DNA of 37,815 nt from Opitutaceae bacterium (lineage in GTDB: Bacteria > Verrucomicrobiota > Verrucomicrobiia > Opitutales > Opitutaceae), in the NCBI GenBank assembly GCA_947474995.1, contig CANJNJ010000040.1, forward strand, positions 1-37,815. The letters are read 5' to 3'. Under the pieces are notes generated by a model. The model searched no databases and was not told the DNA's origin. It saw only the letters and a program-made list of their open reading frames with translations. Within the stretch, counting starts at the first letter, position 1; each line of letters starts with the position of its first letter. This document shows, one piece after another, positions 1 through 5,055 of this stretch. The position numbers were made by a program, and so were the translations under genes.

Positions 1-4
1 GGCC

Positions 5-23
5 GCGCCGCGAAAAGCGGCGC
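5..23. terminator. Hairpin downstream of thrH
   Basis: A perfect 7-bp stem (GCGCCGC / GCGGCGC) closes a 5-nt A-rich loop, 22 bp beyond the thrH stop. There is no T-run on the minus-strand side, so it is at best a weak or factor-dependent terminator or a 3'-end stabiliser. The window edge hides what follows. Confidence 0.3.
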
Positions 24-45
24 CAGGTCGCCGCACTTCAAAATT

Positions 46-648
46 TTAGATGCGCTCCAGGATGAGTTTCAGCAGCACGTCGTATTCGTTCACGGCGGGA
101 AATTGGGGAAACTGCCGGACGACATTTTCCGGCGCGTGAAACAGGATTCCGTGATCCGCCTGGCCCAGCATCGTCGTGTCGTTGAACGAGTCACCCGCGG
201 CCACGACATTATAATTCAGCGACTGCAGGGTCGCGACGGCGGATTTTTTCTGGTCCGGCAGGCGCAGCTGGTAGCCCGCAATGCGGTCCTTTTCGACGAG
301 CAGCCGGTGGCAGAAAAGGGTCGGCCAGCCCATTTGCCGGAGAAACGGTTGGGCGAACTGCTCGAAGGTGTCGGACAGAATAATGACCTGAACCCGCTGC
401 CGGAGCTGGTTGAGAAAGTCGAGGGCTCCCGGGAGCAGCGCCAGGGTGCCGATGGTTTCCTGGATTTTCGGGAGCGTGATGCCGTGGCGATCCATGAGGT
501 CGATCCGGTAATGCATCAACTTGTCGTAATCGGGCTCGTCCCGCGTGGTGCGGCGCAGGGCTTCGATGCCCGTGCGCTCGGCGACCGCGATCCAGATCTC
601 GGGCGTGAGGACGCCTTCCAAGTCGAGGGTGACAATGCTGTGCTTCAC
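46..648 (-). CDS. thrH: ThrH-type phosphoserine phosphatase / phosphoserine:homoserine phosphotransferase
   Basis: A 200-residue HAD-superfamily phosphatase, the usual length for ThrH. It is expected to remove phosphate from L-phosphoserine, and in Pseudomonas ThrH can also pass it to homoserine, linking serine and threonine synthesis in the cytoplasm. HAD motif I is DLEGV (D9, E11, with glutamate in the second position as in ThrH/SerB). Motif II is SDT (92-94), the conserved lysines are near 134-135, and motif IV is GDSFND (152-157). The stretches LTPEIWIAVAERTGI and GILFHAPENV closely follow the ThrH pattern I remember. The ATG start follows directly on the conserved beta strand, so no N-terminal extension is needed. 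It reads away from glnS with the YceH gene 71 bp upstream on the same strand, so the two may be co-transcribed. Phosphatase family is clear; the transferase activity is inferred from the family. Confidence 0.9.
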   Translation of the reverse strand: MKHSIVTLDLEGVLTPEIWIAVAERTGIEALRRTTRDEPDYDKLMHYRIDLMDRHGITLPKIQETIGTLALLPGALDFLNQLRQRVQVIILSDTFEQFAQPFLRQMGWPTLFCHRLLVEKDRIAGYQLRLPDQKKSAVATLQSLNYNVVAAGDSFNDTTMLGQADHGILFHAPENVVRQFPQFPAVNEYDVLLKLILERI

Positions 649-719
649 AAGCGATCAGTGAACCAGAGATTTTTGGGCGACTGCAAGCGCGGGGGGAGAA
701 ACCGGCGCTTCTTCCCTTC

Positions 720-1394
720 TTACTCGAGCTGCCGGCGGAACGTCGCGAGTTGCTCTTTCAACTCGGCCACCTCGCGGCGGAGGGCGGCGACTTCGGTTTC
801 GAGTCGGTCGACGCGCTCAGCTTCCGGCGACGCGACGGCTGACGCGGAATGTGCCTGGACCGTGGGTTCAATCGCGGCGGACGCGATCGGGCCGCCCAGC
901 AGATGAGCATAGCGGGCTTCTTTGGTTCCGGGTTGGCGGGGGAGTTTGGCGACGAGGGCTTGCGGCTGATGGCTGGCGAGTGCGGCGAGGACCTCGCCAA
1001 CTTCGGCGAGCGTCTCGAACGCAAACATTCGCTCCGCCCGGGTGCGCAACTCGCCGATCGTTTGGGGACCGCGGAGCAACAGGACGCAGAGGAGTGCCAC
1101 TTCGGCGGGCGTGAGCAGCAGCGCATCCGTCAGGGCATGCTTGTATTTCGCGACGCGGCTTTCCGCGCCCTGGAACTGCCCGGCCAGACGTTTTTCGCGC
1201 AGGTCTTCGATGGCGCGGGTGACGGTGGATTCGTCAAACGCCACGACGGGTTCGCGATTTGTGAGCTGGTTGCACGCGTTCACGAGCGCGTTGAGCGTCA
1301 ACGGATAGTAGTCAGGCGTCGTGAGTTGCTTCTCGACGAGCGCCCCGAGCACGCGGACCTCGGCCGGATTCAGCGCTGGAATCGGATTGTCCAT
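720..1394 (-). CDS. YceH/DUF480 (UPF0502) family winged-helix protein
   Basis: A 224-residue protein of the YceH family, whose biochemical role is not established. The N-terminal part (about residues 5-170) has the family pattern: LNPAEVRVLGALVEK, then YYPLTLNALVNACNQ and NREPVVAFDE, then a second winged-helix-like half beginning LTPAEVALLCVLLLRG. Residues about 190-224 form a heptad-patterned coiled coil rich in Glu, Arg and Leu, which suggests dimerisation. E. coli YceH is of similar length. The start ATG directly precedes the first conserved helix. Family membership is well supported; a DNA-binding role is only an inference from the fold. It lies between glnS and thrH on the same strand; a palindromic repeat fills the gap to glnS. 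Confidence 0.85.
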   Translation of the reverse strand: MDNPIPALNPAEVRVLGALVEKQLTTPDYYPLTLNALVNACNQLTNREPVVAFDESTVTRAIEDLREKRLAGQFQGAESRVAKYKHALTDALLLTPAEVALLCVLLLRGPQTIGELRTRAERMFAFETLAEVGEVLAALASHQPQALVAKLPRQPGTKEARYAHLLGGPIASAAIEPTVQAHSASAVASPEAERVDRLETEVAALRREVAELKEQLATFRRQLE

Positions 1395-1417
1395 CGGGAG
1401 AACGGGTCGAGGTTTAA

Positions 1418-1480
1418 TTTCACGCGGAGGCGCGGAGAAAACTGGCTCGATTGATTGCTATTGGCTCACTCCGCGTGAAA
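1418..1480. repeat. 12-bp perfect inverted repeat of the 'CACGCGGAG' type
   Basis: TTTCACGCGGAG at 1418-1429 is matched by its exact reverse complement at 1469-1480, with 39 bp between. The left arm continues as GCGCGGAG, giving the serial 'cgcggag' look of a short palindromic repeat that I recall from many unrelated bacterial genomes. It occupies almost the whole gap between glnS and the YceH gene and could form a hairpin at the 3' end of the glnS transcript. Confidence 0.6.
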
Positions 1481-1494
1481 CCGGTTTCGGAGAA

Positions 1495-3309
1495 TTACTT
1501 CTTTGCCCAAGTATCCTTGAGCGTGATCGTACGATTGAAAACCAACCGCCCCGGCGCGCTGTCCTTGGCGTCGAGAGAGAAATAGCCGAGCCGCTCAAAC
1601 TGGAATCGGTCTTCGAGCTTGGCCGGAGCCAGGTACGGTTCCAGTCGGGCGGTGACGACCTCGAGTGAGTGCGGGTTTACCACTTTGAGAAAATCCTCCT
1701 CGGCCCCCGGTTCCGCGACATTGAACAGGCGGTCGTAGAGGCGCACCTCGGCGGCAATGGACTGGGTGGCGCTGACCCAGTGGACGGTGCCCTTCACCTT
1801 GCGATCGACATTGGGTCCGCCGGCGCGGGTCGTGAGGTCGGCGGTGCACCGCAATTCGGTGACCCGACCGCTGGCGTCCTTTACCACCTCGTCGCAGCGG
1901 ATGATGCAGGCGTACTTTAGCCGCACCTCGCCGCCGGGCTTGAGCCGGAAATATTTTGGCGGCGGGACCTCGGCGAAGTCATCGGATTCGATCAGGACCT
2001 CGCGGGTGAGTGCGACCTTTCGCGTCGTGGAATTTTCGTCCTGCGGATTGTTGGTCGCATCGCACTCGATCGTTTCGTCCGCGGCGATGTTGGTCAGAAT
2101 CAGCTTGATGGGCTTCAGCACGGCGAGCCGGCGCTGGGCGACGGGATTGAGATCGTTGCGGACCGCGTTCTCGAAGACGGCAACCTCGGTGACCGAATCG
2201 AATTTGGTGACACCGACGCTTGTCACAAACGTGCGAAGCGCGCTGGCGGAAATTCCGCGCCGGCGGAGTCCGGAAAGCGTGGGCATGCGCGGATCGTCCC
2301 AGCCGCTGACGACCTTTTCGGTGACCAGCTGGAGCAGTTTGCGCTTCGAAACGATCGTGTAGCCGATGTGGAGCTTGGCGAATTCGTACTGGTGCGGGAG
2401 GGCCCGGGGCAAATCGAGGCTTTCGAGAACCCAGTCGTAGAGCGCGCGGTGGTCGACGAACTCGAGGGTGCAGATGGAATGGGTGATGCCTTCGAGGTAA
2501 TCGCTCAGGCAGTGGGCGTAGTCGTAGAGCGGGTAAATGCACCACTTGTCACCAGCGTGGTGATGCGGCACGTGCCGGATGCGGTAGAGCAGGGGATCGC
2601 GCAGCCAGAGGTTGGGCGCAGTCATGTTGATCTTGGCGCGGAGGGAACGGGCGGCGTTCGGGAATTCGCCGGCTTTCATCCGCTGGAAAAGATCGAGGTT
2701 CTCCGCGACGGTGCGGTTGCGAAACGGGCTGTCGCGACCGGGCTGATCCGGGGCGCCGCGGTACTTGTCCGTGTCTGCGGGGCTCAGATCACAAACGTAG
2801 GCCTTGCCCTTCCGGATCAACGTCAGCGCGTATTCGTAGAGCTGGTCGAAGTAGTCGGACGCGAAGAAGGGCTCGGCGGAGGCGGTTGGGAGTTGATCGC
2901 TGGGAGTTGAGGGAGGGACGGCGGCGCGGTGAAAATCGGGGCGACCGTTGCTGGTGACGGCGACGGGATGAGCGCCCTTGGGCTTGAAGCCGAGACAATG
3001 GTCGGCCCAGCCGGCGATGAGCCAGCGGACGTCGGTCGCGATGGAGTCGACGTACTCGACCTCCTCCTTGGCCGGGTTGGTGTCGTCGAAGCGGAGGTTG
3101 CACTGACCGTTGTTTTCGCGGGCGATGCCGAAGTTCAGACAGATCGACTTGGCGTGACCGATGTGCAGGTAGCCGTTGGGTTCGGGGGGGAAGCGCGTGA
3201 TGATCTTCGCGTAACGCTGCGTCGCGACATCCTGCGCGACGAGGTCGCGAATGAAATCGGTGGGCGCGGGCGGTGCGGCGGCGCTGCTCTCGGAATGCTC
3301 GGCGGACAT
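1495..3309 (-). CDS. glnS: Glutaminyl-tRNA synthetase with an internal repeat-derived insert
   Basis: Class I aminoacyl-tRNA synthetase, charging tRNA-Gln in the cytoplasm. From the ATG at 3309 it has 604 residues. The HIGH signature is at 49-52 within PPEPNGYLHIGHAKS, the KMSKS-like loop appears as VVSKRKLLQLV, and the C-terminal half has the GlnRS anticodon-binding beta-barrels (for example FNRTITLKD near the end). An ATG at 3384 would add 25 residues, but those come from repeat DNA and a hairpin and look unlike a GlnRS N terminus, so I prefer 3309. Residues about 102-147 form a Pro/Ser/Thr-rich insertion before the conserved SDYFDQL, longer than in E. coli GlnRS. Part of it (about 131-144) is encoded by a short repeat that also occurs between genes elsewhere in the window. 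Identity is secure; only the start is uncertain. Confidence 0.93.
   Translation of the reverse strand: MSAEHSESSAAAPPAPTDFIRDLVAQDVATQRYAKIITRFPPEPNGYLHIGHAKSICLNFGIARENNGQCNLRFDDTNPAKEEVEYVDSIATDVRWLIAGWADHCLGFKPKGAHPVAVTSNGRPDFHRAAVPPSTPSDQLPTASAEPFFASDYFDQLYEYALTLIRKGKAYVCDLSPADTDKYRGAPDQPGRDSPFRNRTVAENLDLFQRMKAGEFPNAARSLRAKINMTAPNLWLRDPLLYRIRHVPHHHAGDKWCIYPLYDYAHCLSDYLEGITHSICTLEFVDHRALYDWVLESLDLPRALPHQYEFAKLHIGYTIVSKRKLLQLVTEKVVSGWDDPRMPTLSGLRRRGISASALRTFVTSVGVTKFDSVTEVAVFENAVRNDLNPVAQRRLAVLKPIKLILTNIAADETIECDATNNPQDENSTTRKVALTREVLIESDDFAEVPPPKYFRLKPGGEVRLKYACIIRCDEVVKDASGRVTELRCTADLTTRAGGPNVDRKVKGTVHWVSATQSIAAEVRLYDRLFNVAEPGAEEDFLKVVNPHSLEVVTARLEPYLAPAKLEDRFQFERLGYFSLDAKDSAPGRLVFNRTITLKDTWAKK
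2891..2913. repeat. Heptanucleotide-type repeat inside glnS
   Basis: Three 7-nt units, AGTTGAT, CGCTGGG and AGTTGAG plus two bases, lie inside the glnS coding strand's complement. TGGGAGTTGA occurs twice here, 14 bp apart (2887 and 2901). The 23-nt block matches the intergenic block at 4200-4222 at 20 of 23 positions. Read in the glnS frame it encodes part of a Pro/Ser/Thr-rich insert. Confidence 0.6.
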
Positions 3310-3316
3310 AAGCGGT

Positions 3317-3358
3317 GAAATTGCGAAGCGCGCGGGCGCGAGGCAACGCCGCAATTTC
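3317..3358 (-). promoter_or_regulatory. 5'-leader hairpin directly upstream of glnS
   Basis: GAAATTGCG (3317-3325) and CGCAATTTC (3350-3358) form a perfect 9-bp stem with a 24-nt GC-rich loop. In the minus-strand transcript it ends 7 nt before the preferred glnS start, where a ribosome binding site would lie. It could affect translation of glnS or act as a repeat remnant. No T-box features were seen. Confidence 0.4.
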
Positions 3359-3360
3359 AG

Positions 3361-3382
3361 CGTTGGCCGTTGAGCGTTAAAC
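3361..3382. repeat. Heptanucleotide-type repeat upstream of glnS
   Basis: Three 7-nt units (CGTTGGC, CGTTGAG, CGTTAAA) run in tandem in the gap between glnS and the tRNA gene. They have the same 7-nt period and GTTGA core as the blocks at 2891, 4200, 13787 and 21283. Confidence 0.45.
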
Positions 3383-3449
3383 ATGAGGCGTTGCGCCGAA
3401 GGCGCGTCTTCGCGTCTTCCTGCGCGAAAATCCCCGCCGATACGCGGGC

Positions 3450-3478
3450 TTGACGCGGTGGTCCGGCACTTCTCTGAT
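3450..3478 (+). promoter_or_regulatory. Probable sigma-70-type promoter of tRNA-Arg
   Basis: TTGACG (3450-3455) and TCTGAT (3473-3478) are separated by 17 bp, and the tRNA begins 15 bp after the -10 box. The -35 box matches 5 of 6 consensus bases and the -10 box 4 of 6. The position is what one expects for a single tRNA gene. Confidence 0.5.
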
Positions 3479-3493
3479 GCACAGCTCTGCCTT

Positions 3494-3568
3494 GCGGGCG
3501 TAGCACAATGGATAGTGTAGCGGTCTCCGAAGCCGTCGATCCGGGTTCGACTCCCGGCGCTCGCACCA
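3494..3568 (+). tRNA. tRNA-Arg (anticodon CCG), CCA end encoded
   Basis: The sequence folds as a full cloverleaf. The acceptor stem pairs GCGGGCG with CGCTCGC (one G-T wobble), the D arm is GCAC/GTGT, the anticodon arm has loop CTCCGAA giving anticodon CCG, and the T arm is CCGGG-TTCGACT-CCCGG. Discriminator A3565 is followed by an encoded CCA (3566-3568). It reads CGG codons. The broken integrase-like gene just downstream suggests this tRNA once served as an integration site. Confidence 0.95.
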
Positions 3569-3600
3569 GTCTTTCAGAGGTAAAACAGAAATAAGGCGGT

Positions 3601-3630
3601 TACTGTTGTCACAAAATCGTGGCAACAGTA
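3601..3630. repeat. 30-bp near-perfect palindrome between tRNA-Arg and integrase remnant
   Basis: Arms TACTGTTGTCAC and, on the other strand, TACTGTTGCCAC pair over about 12 bp with a single T/C difference, around a short A/T-rich centre. The site lies 33 bp after the tRNA and 35 bp before the integrase-like remnant. There is no T-run, so it is a poor intrinsic terminator. It could be an operator or recombination arm site left from the element. Confidence 0.5.
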
Positions 3631-3664
3631 AGTTGATGCCGGCCGGTATGGCATGGAGGCAACC

Positions 3665-3904
3665 ATGAAGGCCGGGTTCAAAATCAAATCCGTTACGGTG
3701 CAGAATGGCGGGTTTGAGTATCGGACGCACCGTCTCGCCGGCTGACTGAACGGCCAGCGCATTCGCGAGCAGTTCAAGAGCCGCGCCGAAGCTGAGGGCC
3801 GAAAGAACGAGCTCGAAGTCAAAGCTGCGAATATCTTCTGGCGCGAGTTTTCATTTAGCTGGCCGCCCACGCGGCTCGGCGGAGTCGTCGCGCCGGTCGG
3901 TTAA
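3665..3904 (+). pseudogene. Broken N-terminal fragment of a tyrosine-integrase-like gene
   Basis: An ATG frame opens with about 26 residues (MKAGFKIKSV ... FEYRTHRLAG), meets TGA at 3743-3745, and continues in the same frame with LNGQRIREQFKSRAEAE, then GRKNELEVKA, ending at TAA 3902-3904. The phrase 'G-x-R-x-R-x-x-F-K-S-R-x-E-A-E' is the style of the N-terminal arm-binding domain of phage-type integrases. Only that domain is present; there is no core-binding or catalytic domain. The last 20 codons look random. The position directly after a tRNA gene fits a decayed island integrase. It might instead be a different AP2-like or hypothetical gene; identity is moderate at best. Confidence 0.45.
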
Positions 3905-3950
3905 AACTGAACCGTTGCGCTATCACGTGGTCGGCTATACGCTGCTGGCC

Positions 3951-4187
3951 ATGCCCGATCCAATCATTGCTCAAAAGTCCCCCTATGTCCTCGATATGAA
4001 GCCCGGTACCTATTATTGGTGCACGTGCGGCGGCTCGAAGAATCAGCCGTTTTGCGACGGCGCGCACAAGGGCACCGCCTTCTCGCCGAAGAAAGTGGAT
4101 GTAACGGTCGAGGGCAAAGTGGCCTGGTGCGGTTGCAAGCACAGCAAGAACGGCGCGTTTTGTGATGGCGGTCACAAGGCCGTGTAA
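3951..4187 (+). CDS. Double CDGSH-type iron-sulfur protein
   Basis: A 78-residue protein with two CDGSH zinc-finger-like [2Fe-2S] motifs. Ligands of the first are C24, C26, C35 and H39 (ending PFCDGAH); of the second C60, C62, C71 and H75 (ending AFCDGGH). The 3Cys-1His coordination is complete in both. Small tandem CDGSH proteins are common in bacteria and are thought to act in electron transfer or iron-sulfur/redox homeostasis; the partner is unknown. A TTG start at 3915 would add 12 residues, but MPDPIIAQKSPYV is the typical beginning of the family, so the ATG at 3951 is chosen. It stands alone between the integrase remnant and a gene-free stretch. Confidence 0.85.
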   Translation: MPDPIIAQKSPYVLDMKPGTYYWCTCGGSKNQPFCDGAHKGTAFSPKKVDVTVEGKVAWCGCKHSKNGAFCDGGHKAV

Positions 4188-4199
4188 GCCGGGTCAGGC

Positions 4200-4222
4200 A
4201 GTTGAGCGCTGAGAGTTGAGAG
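4200..4222. repeat. Heptanucleotide-type repeat after the CDGSH gene
   Basis: Three 7-nt units: AGTTGAG, CGCTGAG, AGTTGAG, then AG. This is the cleanest copy in the window, starting 12 bp after the CDGSH stop codon. It matches the copy inside glnS (2891-2913) at 20 of 23 positions. Confidence 0.6.
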
Positions 4223-4262
4223 CAAAACCAAACCACCCGACGCCGAGTGGAGACGGGCTTCA

Positions 4263-4297
4263 CTTGCCTCCCGGTCCGAAATACCGGGTCTGGCAAG
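4263..4297. other. Two-part hairpin
   Basis: CTTGCC (4263-4268) pairs with GGCAAG (4292-4297), and inside it CCCGGT (4270-4275) pairs with ACCGGG (4283-4288), leaving a 7-nt loop. Twelve base pairs in total with a small internal bulge. Confidence 0.5.
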
Positions 4298-4363
4298 GTT
4301 CCGGCAAGGATCGTTGTGAAAGATACCATCAGCCGGCTCGCGATGAGGCGGTTGCGGTTATGC

Positions 4364-4380
4364 CCGGATTTTGAATCCGG
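4364..4380. other. Short perfect hairpin
   Basis: CCGGATT and AATCCGG form a perfect 7-bp stem around TTG. It lies between the hairpin at 4263 and the cloverleaf element at 4539. Confidence 0.45.
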
Positions 4381-4538
4381 AAGCCAGGAAGCCACCAAGC
4401 GATCGGCTACTCACCTGCTCGATGCGCGGAGGTCGTAAACCATGCGACACGGCTCCGGCGAAGGGTGCGTACCTGACCTCGGTCATCCGTTCAATCCGTC
4501 GTCTAGGTGCATTCACGCTCCGAAAGCGAAATCACTGA

Positions 4539-4618
4539 AAGGTGGAACCCGATGTCCGCATCGGGTTTTGGAACGCACACTCTTGCGGCAGCCCGTTGAG
4601 GATAACGGGCTCCACCTT
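4539..4618. ncRNA. Cloverleaf-folding 80-nt element, possible structured RNA
   Basis: An outer 8-bp stem (AAGGTGGA 4539-4546 with TCCACCTT 4611-4618) encloses three hairpins. P2 is ACCCGATG/CATCGGGT with a 4-nt loop (4547-4566). P3 is CGCA/TGCG (4574-4587). P4 is GCCCGTT/AACGGGC with a 6-nt loop (4591-4610). P2 and P4 directly abut the outer stem, giving a compact four-way junction. It lacks a T loop and an anticodon arm, so it is not a tRNA. Being nearly symmetrical, the opposite strand folds similarly, so strand is unknown. It might be an RNA or a DNA-level palindromic repeat. Confidence 0.35.
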
Positions 4619-4666
4619 GAACTGCCCACTTCCCGGCTCAGGTGGGACAATCGGGTGGCGGATCGG

Positions 4667-4684
4667 CACGCCGGTCACGGCGTG
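4667..4684 (-). terminator. Hairpin overlapping the stop of the DUF1737-like gene
   Basis: CACGCCG and CGGCGTG form a perfect 7-bp stem with loop GTCA; the gene's TGA (complement of 4675-4677) lies in the loop. No T-run follows on the minus strand, so terminator strength is doubtful. Confidence 0.35.
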
Positions 4685-4860
4685 TCGCGCTGAACCCTTA
4701 CCATCGCTTGAAAAAGTCCGTCGGCGATTTCGTCGTCGTGTCGCGGCAGGATGCTCAGGTTGCCATGCGGTTCCCAGCCGCGCTGCAGGAGTTCGTTGAT
4801 GGCCTTTTCGAACCGCTCGTTGTTCACTTCCTCCACGATTTTGTATTCAAGGTATTTCAT
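4675..4860 (-). CDS. Small DUF1737-like protein
   Basis: A 61-residue acidic protein beginning MKYLEYKIVEEVNNERFEKA and containing INELLQRGWEPHGNLSI. The pattern 'E-x-x-V-N-x-x-L-x-x-G-W-x-P-x-G' is that of the short DUF1737 domain, found alone or attached to other proteins; its function is unknown. An upstream ATG at 4947 would add 29 Arg/Pro-rich residues that look non-coding, so the ATG at 4860 is preferred. It is divergent from the adenylate kinase gene, with 195 bp between the two starts. Confidence 0.6.
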   Translation of the reverse strand: MKYLEYKIVEEVNNERFEKAINELLQRGWEPHGNLSILPRHDDEIADGLFQAMVRVQRDTP

Positions 4861-5055
4861 GATTGGGTTCGCGGTGCGGTGCGGTGGCCGGAAGCCGGTT
4901 AATTCGAGGTGACGGCCCACTATCCGCGCGCGCGGGCGGAACTGCAACGTAGGGGAGGGACGAAGCCATAATTCGCGGCAGGAAAGTCAATAAACGCGCA
5001 GCGATTCCCGGGCGGACCTGCGATCCTCAGTCCGCTTCTTTAACCCCGTGTTTTT

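Larger units (their letters stand above)
4188..4674. other. Gene-free region rich in stem-loops
   Basis: No frame on either strand in these 487 bp resembles a protein. The region instead holds a heptanucleotide repeat (4200-4222), two clean hairpins (4263-4297 and 4364-4380), a cloverleaf-folding element (4539-4618) and the start of a terminator-like hairpin (4667-4684). It could encode a structured RNA or be a graveyard of palindromic repeats. Confidence 0.5.

Noticed and set aside
103-906. 267-codon plus-strand frame at the left end
   Set aside because: It is the antisense of thrH and part of the YceH gene; no domain pattern.
4539-4618. A tRNA or selenocysteine tRNA
   Set aside because: Although it folds as a cloverleaf, it has no TTC-type T loop, no anticodon arm of correct size and no CCA-compatible end.
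4539-4618. Integron attC site
   Set aside because: The conserved core GTTRRRY/RYYYAAC boxes are not at the ends of the palindrome, and no integron integrase or cassette is near.
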